Assembly (NCBI GenBank): GCA_050013235.1
Contig: JBEKFQ010000007.1
Span: forward strand, 1-64,000
Direction of reading: 5' to 3'
DNA from: RH-AL1 sp050013235
GTDB lineage: Bacteria > Pseudomonadota > Alphaproteobacteria > Rhizobiales > Beijerinckiaceae
DNA length: 64,000 nt
The notes below the pieces were generated by a model, which saw only the letters and a list, made by a program, of their open reading frames with translations, made no database searches and was not told where the DNA came from. Position 1 is the first letter of the stretch; each line of letters starts with the position of its first letter. The position numbers and the translations under genes are program-made. Positions 29,319-38,073 of this stretch are shown piece by piece.

Positions 29319-29633
29319 GGAGACCCCAGGTGAATCGCGAGGATTTTACGTTGCCGTTAAACGGCGGCAAATCGCCGTCAGTTCAACGTCCAAAACGCGA
29401 ACTCGCGGGATTGTGATATCAGATTGCTCTCAATTGAAAAGACACGGCCACTTTCCACGAAGAGCCGCAACCAAATCGCTCCCGGCGCGCTTCGCCACAT
29501 CCATCCGGGCGCGCCCGGCGTCAATAAGAGACGGCAACCCGGCAATTAGCTTATCCCGCTATTTCTGAAGATGGCGGAAGCATATCGTGAATGACCACCC
29601 GCGCGACATGAGCATACGCGAGAACAAATGGGG
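29319..29633. other. Intergenic region upstream of the RND operon
   Basis: This 315-bp region has no convincing gene. An inverted repeat ACGGCG-GCAAAT-CGCCGT at 29362-29379, about 45-60 bp upstream of the adaptor start, could be an operator for a TetR-type repressor, but no regulator gene is adjacent. Nothing else is visible. Confidence 0.35.
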
Positions 29634-30551
29634 TTAGGTGGCCACGGAAACCTTGGAGATCCACCAGCTCGTCAGCCAGCGAATGACCCAGGGGATCGGA
29701 ATGATGAAAATACACATCAAGAACGCCGCCACGAGACGCCACAAAAGATCCCAGCCTGTCGCCGTAAACTCGAACCGATGCGTTCCCCGGACATTCCGGC
29801 ACATCCATCGATACATTGCCTTGAGCACCCAAGCCCAGCCAATGATCGTCAGAAACGACAGGACGAAGAGCAAACTCCAGCCTAGCAGACCGAAAATATT
29901 CCCCTCGAAGGAGATATTCAAACTACCGTCCGCCGCTCTCAATTTCGCACAATACCACCGGATGACATAAGTCTGTAAGATTAGAGAAATTGGCGTGGCG
30001 ATAATGACGGCGAAATATTGTGGGCCATCCGCGGCGTGATGGTTATGGCCATCCATGGCATGATGATATTGCCCAACCAAGGCCAGAATGGCGATCGCGA
30101 CATGGATATACCAGATGTCGCCGGCCTTTCCCGCGAAACTCAGCTTCACCCCATTCGGAAGCGAGATACGCGAGCAAAGAAACCGGAAAAAGAACGCCGC
30201 CGCCCACGGCGCGGGAACGATGAATAGAAACCCGATCGACCGGACGAGGCCTCGCCAAAACAACCCCCAGACCGGAATGTCCGCCTTGAGAGCCCCTGAC
30301 TGCGCGAAAGCCAAGGGACCGCCCTCGAGCGGCAGGGGCGGCATTGCGGCCCCCGAGGGCGGCACGGAGCCGCCAAAAAGCACGGAAAATTCCGGAAGCG
30401 CGGCCGCGGCGCGCCATTCGTTCAGGCTCGAATCCCAAACCAGCGTGTCCCGGACGATGATGCCGTTGCGGATGAAGCCCACGATATCTTCACGCTCGAA
30501 CGGGCCACGGCGCTCGCGCTGGGCATCGAGATACCAAAAAACCGGATTCAT
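29634..30551 (-). CDS. GYF_2-domain membrane protein with DUF898-like C-terminal region
   Basis: A 305-residue protein. The N-terminal 55 residues (FWYLDAQRERRGPFERED, then DTLVWDSSLNEWR) form a GYF_2-type domain, a module thought to bind proline-rich peptides. After a Pro-rich linker there are four to five hydrophobic segments with YIRWYCAKLRAADG-like spacing (IRWYCAKLR) and FEGNIFGLLGW, resembling DUF898/YjgN membrane proteins. The ATG at 30551 has a G-rich RBS; a TTG seven codons upstream is less likely. Function is unknown. It diverges from dapD. Confidence 0.72.
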   Translation of the reverse strand: MNPVFWYLDAQRERRGPFEREDIVGFIRNGIIVRDTLVWDSSLNEWRAAAALPEFSVLFGGSVPPSGAAMPPLPLEGGPLAFAQSGALKADIPVWGLFWRGLVRSIGFLFIVPAPWAAAFFFRFLCSRISLPNGVKLSFAGKAGDIWYIHVAIAILALVGQYHHAMDGHNHHAADGPQYFAVIIATPISLILQTYVIRWYCAKLRAADGSLNISFEGNIFGLLGWSLLFVLSFLTIIGWAWVLKAMYRWMCRNVRGTHRFEFTATGWDLLWRLVAAFLMCIFIIPIPWVIRWLTSWWISKVSVAT

Positions 30552-30737
30552 GACGCCCCCCGAAATAAGCAATTAACTAGAAATAGCAGAGTTAGCGCTT
30601 ATTTCAATTTTGAAGTGACCGGGCTCCTCCCCCAACGCATCCCGCGAAGGCACGCCCCTTCCCTTCCGAGTTGACAGGCGGCTTCGCGCGCACCAAACCT
30701 CGCGGCGTTCTTCTTTTCCTAGCTTGTCCGGGTCTCC

Positions 30738-31592
30738 ATGCCGCATTCCAAACTTGCCGCCACCATCGAAGCCGCCTTCCGTGACCGGGCCGCCGTGACA
30801 TCGGCCACGTCCGGCGAAATCCGCGACGCCGTCGACGAGGCGCTGGGCCTGCTCGACAGAGGCGAGGTTCGCGTGGCCGAGCGTCTCGGCGGCGAGGGCG
30901 CGGCGGCCTGGCATGTCAATCAATGGCTGAAAAAGGCCGTTCTGCTTTCCTTCCGGCTCAACGACATGGCGCCGATCACGGGCGGCCCCGGCGGCTCGAC
31001 CTGGTGGGACAAGGTGCCCTCGAAATTCGAGGGCTGGAGCCCTGAAGATCATGCGGCGGCCGGCTTCCGCTCGGTGCCGAACTGCGTGGTGCGCCGCTCC
31101 GCCTATATCGCGCCGGGCGTGGTCTTGATGCCGAGCTTCGTCAACCTCGGCGCCTATGTCGATAGCGGCACCATGGTCGACACCTGGTCCACCGTCGGCT
31201 CCTGCGCCCAGATCGGCAAGAATGTGCATCTCTCCGGCGGCGTCGGCATTGGCGGGGTGCTGGAACCCTTGCAAGCGAATCCGACCATCATCGAGGATGA
31301 TTGTTTCATCGGCGCGCGCTCGGAGGTGGTGGAAGGCGTGGTCGTCGGCCGTGGCGCCGTCATCGCCATGGGCGTGTTCATCTCCGCCTCGACCAAGATC
31401 ATCGACCGCGCGACGGGGCAAATCCACACCGGCTTCGTCCCGCCCTATTCCGTCGTCGTCTCGGGCAACCTGCCGGGGAAGCCGCTGCCCAATGGCACGC
31501 CCGGCCCGTCGCTCTATTGCGCCGTCATCGTCAAGACCGTCGATGCCCAGACGCGGGAAAAGACCGCGATCAACGAGCTCCTGAGGGACTGA
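30738..31592 (+). CDS. dapD: Tetrahydrodipicolinate N-succinyltransferase
   Basis: Adds succinyl to tetrahydrodipicolinate in the succinylase route to meso-DAP and lysine. The 284-residue protein has an N-terminal helical domain and a left-handed beta-helix of hexapeptide repeats: RRSAYIAPGVVLMPSFVNLG, VDTWSTVGSCAQIG and DDCFIGARSEVVEGV. The stop overlaps the ATG of the following DUF805 gene. dapE lies two genes downstream, so the DAP pathway genes are grouped. Confidence 0.96.
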   Translation: MPHSKLAATIEAAFRDRAAVTSATSGEIRDAVDEALGLLDRGEVRVAERLGGEGAAAWHVNQWLKKAVLLSFRLNDMAPITGGPGGSTWWDKVPSKFEGWSPEDHAAAGFRSVPNCVVRRSAYIAPGVVLMPSFVNLGAYVDSGTMVDTWSTVGSCAQIGKNVHLSGGVGIGGVLEPLQANPTIIEDDCFIGARSEVVEGVVVGRGAVIAMGVFISASTKIIDRATGQIHTGFVPPYSVVVSGNLPGKPLPNGTPGPSLYCAVIVKTVDAQTREKTAINELLRD

Positions 31593-32056
31593 TGAGCGAC
31601 GGCACGGTTCATTTTCTCTTCCGTAGCGATCAGGGGCGGATCGGCGCGCCGGTCTGGCGGCGCAATGCGCTTTATCTCGTGCTGATCGCCGCCGCCTTGA
31701 CCGGTGGCTGGCTTTTGGTGGCGCCTTATACGCATCACGACCTCAAGACCTCGGCCTTTTTCGCGCCGCTGACCATCGCGGCCTTTGTCTATCTCCTGCT
31801 CTATGCGTTCGCCGTGCTGTTCCTCGCGATTTCCTTCACCAATCTCAGCGCCAAGCGGCTGCGCGACCGGGGCGAGCCCACAGGGCTCGGCGGCCTCGTG
31901 CCACTGCTCGCGCTGTTTGCCGGCGCGGCGCACTGGCTGCAACCGCAGGTCAGCGACGTCGTTTCGATCTGGTATGTCGTGGGATTGGACGTGTTGCTCG
32001 TGGCCGCCACGGGATGGACAGTGGTTGACCTCGGCTTCCGCGAAGGGCGAAAGTAA
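31592..32056 (+). CDS. DUF805 family membrane protein
   Basis: A 154-residue inner-membrane protein with four hydrophobic segments (about 26-46, 55-80, 98-115 and 122-145). Between them is the DUF805 hallmark FTNLSAKRLRDRGEPTGLG, the family's 'sakRlhDrgrsGw' pattern. Its ATG overlaps the dapD TGA. The frame extends upstream but only antisense-like within dapD. Function is unknown; the presence of DUF805 genes between dap genes recurs in alphaproteobacteria as far as I recall. Confidence 0.85.
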   Translation: MSDGTVHFLFRSDQGRIGAPVWRRNALYLVLIAAALTGGWLLVAPYTHHDLKTSAFFAPLTIAAFVYLLLYAFAVLFLAISFTNLSAKRLRDRGEPTGLGGLVPLLALFAGAAHWLQPQVSDVVSIWYVVGLDVLLVAATGWTVVDLGFREGRK

Positions 32057-32078
32057 ACCGTTCAACGGGAAATCAGGC

Positions 32079-32738
32079 ATGGCTGAGGACTCCGGCACCC
32101 CGCCCGATACGAAACTGACCCGGAGCAAATCGCGCTGGGCGCAAGAGGGCCGCTTTCTCACCGGCGCGCGCGCGGCTCGCGAGCGCCTGCCGCCCGGCCA
32201 GCATCTCACCAAGGATTGGCCGGTGCTCGATCTCGGCGTCCAGCCCGCCATTCCCCGCGAGCACTGGACGCTCGACGTGACCGGCGCGGTGGCGCAGCCC
32301 ATTCATTGGACGTGGGCGGCGTTTTCGGCGCAGCCGCAAAATACGTTCGTCTCCGACATGCATTGCGTGACGACCTGGTCGCGCTACGACAATCGCTGGG
32401 AGGGGCTTGCCACCCGCGCCCTGCTCGACGCGGTGCAACCGCTGGACAGCGCGCGCTTCGTGGTGCTGCATTCGAGCGATGGCTATACCACCAACCTGCC
32501 GCTGGAAGATTTTGCCGCGGCCGATGCGCTGCTGGCCCATGGCTGGGAGGGCCGGCCGATCTCGCGCGAGCATGGCGGCCCGGTGCGCCTGATCGTGCCG
32601 CATCTCTATCTCTGGAAAAGCGCGAAATGGCTGAAGGCCATCGAATTCAAGACGCAGGACGAGCCCGGCTTTTGGGAACTACGGGGCTACCACATGCGCG
32701 GCGACCCCTGGACGGAGCAGCGATATTCCGATGATTGA
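32079..32738 (+). CDS. Sulfite oxidase-like molybdopterin-dependent oxidoreductase
   Basis: A 219-residue protein of the sulfite-oxidase fold (oxidoreductase molybdopterin-binding domain). Diagnostic segments are FVSDMHCVTTWSRYDNRWEG, whose Cys should ligate molybdenum, HSSDGYTTNLPLED and GGPVRLIVPHLYLWKSAKW. There is no signal peptide, no Tat motif and no heme or dimerisation domain, so it is a short cytoplasmic form similar to YuiH rather than MsrP. The substrate is unknown. It sits between DUF805 and dapE on the same strand with small gaps. Confidence 0.85.
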   Translation: MAEDSGTPPDTKLTRSKSRWAQEGRFLTGARAARERLPPGQHLTKDWPVLDLGVQPAIPREHWTLDVTGAVAQPIHWTWAAFSAQPQNTFVSDMHCVTTWSRYDNRWEGLATRALLDAVQPLDSARFVVLHSSDGYTTNLPLEDFAAADALLAHGWEGRPISREHGGPVRLIVPHLYLWKSAKWLKAIEFKTQDEPGFWELRGYHMRGDPWTEQRYSDD

Positions 32739-32744
32739 GCGAAC

Positions 32745-33902
32745 ATGACCCAAGACGCCCTTTCCATCTGCCAGTCGCTCCTGCGCTGCCCGTCGGTGAC
32801 CCCCACCGAGGGCGGGGCGCTCGACATGCTCCAGCATCTGCTGGCGTCACACGGCTTCACCGCCCATCGCGTGACCTTTTCCGAGCCCGGCACGCCGGAT
32901 ATCGAAAATCTCTACGCCCGGATCGGGACAGGGGCGCCGTACCTGCTCTTTGCCGGGCATACCGATGTCGTGCCGCCCGGCGCGGCCAGCTCGTGGACGC
33001 ACGATCCCTTTAGCGGCGATATCGCCAATGGCATGATCTGGGGGCGCGGCGCGGCGGATATGAAAGGCGGGATCGCGGCCTTCGCCGCCGCCGCGCTTGG
33101 TTATTTGGCGGAACACGGGACGCCCAAGGGCTCGATCGGGTTTCTCATCACCGGCGACGAGGAAGGCCCCGCCGTCAATGGCACGGTGAAGCTGTTGGAT
33201 TGGGCCGCCGCGCGCGGCGAGCGCTTCGATCATTGTATCGTGGGGGAGCCAACCAGCCGCGCGGCTCTCGGCGATACGATCAAGAACGGCCGGCGCGGCT
33301 CGCTCAACGCGCGGCTCACGGTACATGGGCGCCAGGGCCACGTCGCTTACCCCGCCAAGGCGGAGAATCCGATCCCCACCCTGCTCGCTCTGTTGCAAGC
33401 GCTCCTCACGCCGCCGCTCGATCACGGCACCGCGCATTTCGACCCGTCCAATCTCGAAGTGACCAGCGTGGATACCGGCAATCCCGCCGCCAATGTCATT
33501 CCGGCGGACGCCACGGCGGCGTTCAACATCCGCTTCAACGATCTCTGGACCGCGGAAACGCTCGCGAAAGAATTGCGCGCGCGTGTCGCGGCGGTGGCGA
33601 GCGGAGCGCGATACAAGCTCGAGTTCCTGCCCTGCAACGCGCCGGCCTTTTTGACCCCGCCCTCGCCCTTCACCGGTCTCGCGGCGAAAGCCATCGCGAC
33701 GGAAACCGGTTTGCAGCCCAAACTTTCGACGACCGGGGGCACGTCCGACGCGCGTTTCATTCAACGCTTCTGTCCCGTGATCGAACTCGGCCTCGTGGGG
33801 GATACAATGCATATGGTGGACGAACGCGTGCCGGTGACGGATTTGGAGCAATTGACGCGGGTCTATCGGCGGATCTTGGAGGCTTATTTCGCGGGCGCGT
33901 AA
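32745..33902 (+). CDS. dapE: Succinyl-diaminopimelate desuccinylase
   Basis: A zinc amidohydrolase of the M20 family that releases LL-DAP in lysine and peptidoglycan synthesis. At 385 residues it shows the metal and catalytic motifs GHTDVVPPG, GRGAADMKGGIAAF, TGDEEGPA (general base Glu) and GGTSDARFI. The dimerisation domain lies between about 180 and 295. It ends the dapD-DUF805-oxidoreductase-dapE group and converges with truA. Confidence 0.95.
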   Translation: MTQDALSICQSLLRCPSVTPTEGGALDMLQHLLASHGFTAHRVTFSEPGTPDIENLYARIGTGAPYLLFAGHTDVVPPGAASSWTHDPFSGDIANGMIWGRGAADMKGGIAAFAAAALGYLAEHGTPKGSIGFLITGDEEGPAVNGTVKLLDWAAARGERFDHCIVGEPTSRAALGDTIKNGRRGSLNARLTVHGRQGHVAYPAKAENPIPTLLALLQALLTPPLDHGTAHFDPSNLEVTSVDTGNPAANVIPADATAAFNIRFNDLWTAETLAKELRARVAAVASGARYKLEFLPCNAPAFLTPPSPFTGLAAKAIATETGLQPKLSTTGGTSDARFIQRFCPVIELGLVGDTMHMVDERVPVTDLEQLTRVYRRILEAYFAGA

Positions 33903-33934
33903 GTGGGCCGGTGACCAAACTATTCCCGAAACCC

Positions 33935-34690
33935 CTACCCTTCCAATCCACCTTCGTAATCCACCCCCACGAGATAGAGCCCGTCGGCGGGGGCGACCAT
34001 GCCGCAACGCGCGCGGTCCTTCGCGTCGAGCGCATCGCGGAGATCTCGCGGGCTCCAGCGGCCCGAACCCACATGTTCGAGCGAACCGACCATGGAGCGC
34101 ACCTGACGGTGCAGAAAAGAGCGTGCCGCCGCGCGGATCAAAATGATCTCGCCATCGCGGACGACGTCGAGCTGCTCCAAGGTGCGGATGGGGCTTTCCG
34201 CCTGGCATTCGCTGTCGCGAAAGGTCGAGAAATCATGCATGCCCAGCAGGAGTGCCGCCCCCGCCTGCATGGCGTGGACGTCGAGCTTGCGCTTGATCAA
34301 CCATTCCCGCCCGGCCGTCAGCGTCAGCGGCGAACGGCGGTTGCGCAGGCGGTAGATATAGTGCCGCCGCACGGCGGAAAAACGGGCATCGAACGTATCG
34401 GGCACCAGCTCCGCCGACAGCACCGCGACCGGCCGCGGCTTCATATGCGCATTGAGCGCATCGCGCAGCACGTCGACCCGCCACTCGCGCGTCAGGTCCA
34501 CGTGGGCGACCTGCGCGCTGGCATGGACGCCGGCATCCGTGCGCCCGGCGCCGCGAATGGTGACCGTCTCGCCCGACAGGGCGAAAATCGCGCTCTCGAC
34601 GACTTCTTGCACGGCGAGGCCATTGGTCTGGCGCTGCCAGCCGACAAAGGGCGTACCGTCATATTCGAGGGTGAGTTTGAAGCGGGGCAT
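33935..34690 (-). CDS. truA: tRNA pseudouridine(38-40) synthase
   Basis: Isomerises uridines 38-40 in the anticodon arm. At 251 residues it carries the TruA catalytic motif GAGRTDAGVHA with nucleophile Asp52, the N-terminal LEYDGTPFVGWQ, RRHYIYRL and the C-terminal RSFLHRQVRSMVG. It is third in the def-fmt-truA operon; the gap to fmt is ten bases. Confidence 0.96.
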   Translation of the reverse strand: MPRFKLTLEYDGTPFVGWQRQTNGLAVQEVVESAIFALSGETVTIRGAGRTDAGVHASAQVAHVDLTREWRVDVLRDALNAHMKPRPVAVLSAELVPDTFDARFSAVRRHYIYRLRNRRSPLTLTAGREWLIKRKLDVHAMQAGAALLLGMHDFSTFRDSECQAESPIRTLEQLDVVRDGEIILIRAAARSFLHRQVRSMVGSLEHVGSGRWSPRDLRDALDAKDRARCGMVAPADGLYLVGVDYEGGLEG

Positions 34691-34700
34691 TAGAGCGACG

Positions 34701-35636
34701 TCATACCAAAACCAGCCCGGCCTTCAGCGGCGTGCCACGCAAAAACACGGACGCCTCCATGGGTGCCTTGCCCGCGCGCTGGATTTGCACGAGCTGCACC
34801 GCCCCATTGCCGCATGCGACGCTCAAGGCATCGTCCAGCAAGGTGCCCGGCGCGCCTTGGCCCTTCGCCAAGCGGGACCGCAACACTTTCACCCGCTCCG
34901 GCCCGCGCCCGAAATCGAGCTCGAAATAAGCGCCGGGAAACGGCGACAGGCCCCGAATTTTATTGTGCACCGCTTGCGCCGGCGCGGTCCAATCGATCCG
35001 CGCCTCGGCCTTATCGATCTTTTGCGCGTAGAGCACACCCTCTCCGGCTTGCGGCGTGAAGGTCAGCGTGCCCGCCTCGATTCTCCGCACGGCTTCCACC
35101 ATCAGCCGCGCGCCAATGGCGGCAAGCTTGTCGTGCATATCGCCCGCCGTCGCATCGCTTGGGATGGCGACCCGCTCGATCAGAGCAGTGGGGCCGGTAT
35201 CGAGGCCCTCTTCCACCCGCATGATCGCGGCGGCCGTCTCGGCATCGCCCGCCATGATGGGCCGCTGAATCGGCGCCGCGCCGCGCCAGCGCGGCAGCAG
35301 GGAGGGATGCAGGTTGAGAAAGCCCAACGGCGCGGCCTCGAGTATGGCCGGCGGCAACAGCAGGCCATAGCCCACGACGACGCCGAGCCGCGCGCCGAAA
35401 GCCGCGAACTCCGCCGCCGCCTCCGGCCCGCGCAACGACTTCGGCGTCACCACCGGAAGCCCTTTGCTCTCCGCGAAAACCTGGATCGGCGAGGGCGTGA
35501 GATCGAGACCGCGCCGTCCCGCCGGCTTTGGCGCCCTGGTATAGACAGCGGCGATATCGAACCCCGCCTCCACGAGAGCCGCGAGCGTGGGCACGGCAAA
35601 CTCCGGCGTGCCCATGAAGACGAGACGCAAGGCCAT
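34701..35636 (-). CDS. fmt: Methionyl-tRNA formyltransferase
   Basis: Formylates initiator Met-tRNA using 10-formyl-THF. At 311 residues it has the start LRLVFMGTPEFAVPTL, the YTRAPKPAGRR loop, the catalytic NLHPSLLPRWRGAAPIQ with the downstream Asp in GLDTGP, and a C-terminal tRNA-binding domain. The ATG at 35636 lies one base after the def stop. The longer frame would overlap def. Confidence 0.96.
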   Translation of the reverse strand: MALRLVFMGTPEFAVPTLAALVEAGFDIAAVYTRAPKPAGRRGLDLTPSPIQVFAESKGLPVVTPKSLRGPEAAAEFAAFGARLGVVVGYGLLLPPAILEAAPLGFLNLHPSLLPRWRGAAPIQRPIMAGDAETAAAIMRVEEGLDTGPTALIERVAIPSDATAGDMHDKLAAIGARLMVEAVRRIEAGTLTFTPQAGEGVLYAQKIDKAEARIDWTAPAQAVHNKIRGLSPFPGAYFELDFGRGPERVKVLRSRLAKGQGAPGTLLDDALSVACGNGAVQLVQIQRAGKAPMEASVFLRGTPLKAGLVLV

Positions 35637-35637
35637 G

Positions 35638-36189
35638 TTATGGCCGCGAGGACGGCCGGCTGTCCTCGTAATCCCTTGACTTTGCTGCTTTTTCAAACTT
35701 CCGCATCACCCGTGCACGCTTCAGCCGCGAGATATGATCGATGAACAGTACGCCGTTGAGATGATCGATCTCGTGTTGCAGGCAGGTCGCCAGAATCCCC
35801 TCGGCCTCGATCTCTTTCGAGGACCCCGAGAGATCGAGATAGGCGACCCGGATCACCGCCGGCCGCTCGACCGCCTCGTAATATTCGGGGATCGAGAGAC
35901 AGCCTTCCTCGTAAGTCGAAAGCTCCTCCGACGCCCAGGTGACGGCCGGATTGATGAAGGCCATCGGCTCGGCCTTGGCCTCCTCGTCCCGCCTTTTGGC
36001 GACATCGAGCACCACGACCCGCTTCAACACGCCGACCTGCGGCGCGGCAAGCCCGATGCCCGGCGCGAGATACATGGTCTCGAACATATCCTCGACCAAC
36101 GCGCCGATCTCCTTGTCGATGGAGGGCACGGGATCGGCGACCTGACGGAGCCTGGTATCGGGAATGATGAGGATCGGACGCGGGGACAT
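35638..36189 (-). CDS. def: Peptide deformylase
   Basis: Removes the formyl group from nascent peptides. It has 183 residues. The three PDF motifs are intact: GIGLAAPQVG, EGCLSIP with metal ligand Cys97, and QHEIDHLNG with His139, His143 and catalytic Glu140. It is first gene of def-fmt-truA and diverges from rmuC over a 197-bp interval with an AT-rich core. Confidence 0.97.
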   Translation of the reverse strand: MSPRPILIIPDTRLRQVADPVPSIDKEIGALVEDMFETMYLAPGIGLAAPQVGVLKRVVVLDVAKRRDEEAKAEPMAFINPAVTWASEELSTYEEGCLSIPEYYEAVERPAVIRVAYLDLSGSSKEIEAEGILATCLQHEIDHLNGVLFIDHISRLKRARVMRKFEKAAKSRDYEDSRPSSRP

Positions 36190-36386
36190 GGCACAGTTTC
36201 ACGGTGAGGAAGAGTTAGGAGATAAGCGCCCAGGGGCACGAGGTCAATTTTTTGGGGCAGTATAGAGAATATTTACAATTCCTGAATCGCTTGCGACAAA
36301 GATAGGAACCGGGCCCGGCGAATTCATCCCCAGATTTCTGTTCCGTATTCGTTCACACGCCGCTGGCAAGCGTGTAAGGTCGTTGC

Positions 36387-37556
36387 ATGGATACGACTCT
36401 CTTCCTCCTCGACGGCCTCCGGGTCACCCCGCTGCATCTGCTGCTCGCAGGCGCGGGCGTCATGGCGCTGCTCGTTCTCGTACTGATCGTCATGCTTGCG
36501 CGGGTCGCCCGCGCGCGGCGGGACGAGATGGAGGAGGCCGATGCCCGCCAGCGCGATCTCGACGCAAAAATGGCGGCCTTGGCGCGCTCCTCGGCGGAGC
36601 TGACCGGGCGGATGCAGACGGTGGCGGAAGTGTTCGGCACGCGCCAGGCGGATTTGGCGCGGCTGGTGTCGGAGCGGCTCGACGCCGTCGGCCACCGCCT
36701 CGGCCAGGGCCTCGAATCCTCGACGAAATCCACGACGGAAAACCTGACCAAGCTGAACGAACGTCTCGCCGTGATCGATGCCGCGCAAAACCGCTTGGCC
36801 GGGCTGACGGAAGAAGTCATCGGGCTGAAGGATATTTTGGCCAACAAGCAGGCGCGCGGCGCCTTCGGCCAGGGGCGGATGGAGGCGATCATCCGCGATG
36901 CCTTGCCATCCTCGGCCTATGAGTTCCAGCCGACTCTGTCGAACCGGATGCGGCCGGATTGCGTCATCCGCTTGCCCGGCGATCCCCGGATGATGGTGGT
37001 CGATGCGAAATTCCCGCTCGAATCCTTTTCCGCGCTCAAGGCGGCGGAGAGCGAGGAGGCGCTGAAGGCCGCCATGACTCGCGTGCGCAACGATGTCGGC
37101 AAACACATCAAGGATATCGCCGAGCGTTACTTCTTGCCGGGCGAAACCCAAGATATCGCCATGCTGTTCGTGCCCTCGGAATCGCTCTATGCCGAGATCA
37201 ACGAGAATTTCGAGGATATCGTCGCCAAGGCACATAAGGCCCGGCTCATCATCGTCTCGCCCTCGCTCCTCATGATGGCCGTGCAAGTCATGCAAGCCAT
37301 CGTGCGGGATGCCCGCGTGCGCGAACAGGCCCATGCCATCCAAAACGAAGTGCGCCTGCTGATTACCGACGTCGGACGGCTGCACGACCGGATCAGCAAG
37401 CTCGGCAATCATTTCCGCCAGGTCGGGGAAGACGTGACGGGCGCGCTGACCTCGGCCGATAAAGTACTGAAACGCGGCGAGCGGATCGACGCGATGGATT
37501 TTACCGAGGTCGAGGCCAAGGCGCTGCCGGGCGGGTTTGTGAAGGCGGCGGAATAA
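36387..37556 (+). CDS. rmuC: DNA recombination protein RmuC homologue
   Basis: A 389-residue protein with one N-terminal TM (about 18-40), a coiled-coil region to about 140 and the RmuC core (DUF195): VIRLPGDPRMMVVDAKFPLESF carries the DAK of the PD-(D/E)XK-like fold, followed by KHIKDIAERYFLPGETQDIAMLFVPSE. In E. coli RmuC limits recombination between short inverted repeats; the biochemical activity is not well defined. It is a single gene. Confidence 0.93.
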   Translation: MDTTLFLLDGLRVTPLHLLLAGAGVMALLVLVLIVMLARVARARRDEMEEADARQRDLDAKMAALARSSAELTGRMQTVAEVFGTRQADLARLVSERLDAVGHRLGQGLESSTKSTTENLTKLNERLAVIDAAQNRLAGLTEEVIGLKDILANKQARGAFGQGRMEAIIRDALPSSAYEFQPTLSNRMRPDCVIRLPGDPRMMVVDAKFPLESFSALKAAESEEALKAAMTRVRNDVGKHIKDIAERYFLPGETQDIAMLFVPSESLYAEINENFEDIVAKAHKARLIIVSPSLLMMAVQVMQAIVRDARVREQAHAIQNEVRLLITDVGRLHDRISKLGNHFRQVGEDVTGALTSADKVLKRGERIDAMDFTEVEAKALPGGFVKAAE

Positions 37557-37623
37557 ACTGGCTCACGGAGCCCTGCGGGATCGGGCGGCGCCCACGGGGT
37601 GAAGCCGCGCTCGTCGACGCGGC

Positions 37624-37645
37624 CTCAAAAAATCCGTCCGGCTCC
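37624..37645 (+). repeat. Direct repeat, left copy (flanks the avidin gene)
   Basis: CTCAAAAAA then TCCGTCCGGCTCC. The same word with one fewer A occurs at 38204-38224, where it spans the last codons of recR and the bases just past its stop. The two copies are about 580 bp apart and enclose the avidin gene and the AT-rich region. Confidence 0.7.
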
Positions 37646-37651
37646 CAGACG
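37627..37651 (-). terminator. Intrinsic terminator of the avidin gene
   Basis: On the minus strand: CGTCTGG-GAG-CCGGACG, a seven-pair stem (one G-T pair), then GATTTTTT. It begins about 18 bp after the avidin stop. The terminator overlaps the left direct-repeat copy; the right copy has the same T-run but cannot form the full stem. Confidence 0.65.
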
Positions 37652-37668
37652 CCGGCGGCGAATTTGGC

Positions 37669-38073
37669 TCAAGCGGGGCCTTGCACGAATATATCCGCTC
37701 CGGCGCTAATCGAGTCCCAAGCCTCGGAAGGGTTTCCAGGCGTCGAAGCAAGATGCCAAAGCGTATAAAGATAGACATCGCCCGCATCCGCCAAGATCAG
37801 ACCGGTCCAGCTTGTCACCGATGGCGACGAAGACTTCCAATTCACCGTGAAGCCGATGGCATCTCCGGCAATCGTTCCGGAAAGCGGCCCAGAAACGGAG
37901 ACGCCGCCAGCGCTTACCGCGCTCGTATAGATTCCGGTGAAATTATTGTTCGAGACGGTGACGACTTCCATCGTCGATCCCAGCTCATTGTGCCAAAGGC
38001 CTTCGAGATTGAAAGCCGGCGCGCCGGCCGCTCTCAGGGAAAAAGGAACAAGGGATTTTTTATCGACAGACAT
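37669..38073 (-). CDS. Avidin-family biotin-binding protein
   Basis: A 134-residue protein that aligns over its whole length with streptavidin. The biotin-contacting residues correspond one by one: Asn29, Leu31 and Ser33 in HNELGS (streptavidin N23/L25/S27), Tyr49, Ser51 and Val53 (Y43/S45/V47), Trp79, Thr87 and Trp89 (T90/W92), Trp106 (W108), Trp119 (W120) and Asp127 (D128). There is no cysteine, unlike the disulfide-bearing dimeric rhizavidin class. The start is fixed: GGGAGG precedes the ATG and a TGA lies 11 codons upstream. The first 20 residues are not a convincing signal peptide, although APA precedes the fold. It is flanked by a terminator and an AT-rich promoter region. Biotin binding is inferred from residues. 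Confidence 0.93.
   Translation of the reverse strand: MSVDKKSLVPFSLRAAGAPAFNLEGLWHNELGSTMEVVTVSNNNFTGIYTSAVSAGGVSVSGPLSGTIAGDAIGFTVNWKSSSPSVTSWTGLILADAGDVYLYTLWHLASTPGNPSEAWDSISAGADIFVQGPA

Noticed and set aside
37563..37787. Minus-strand frame overlapping the avidin 3' end and the left direct repeat
   Set aside because: It runs across the terminator and has no product; the short match to the recR tail comes from the direct repeat.
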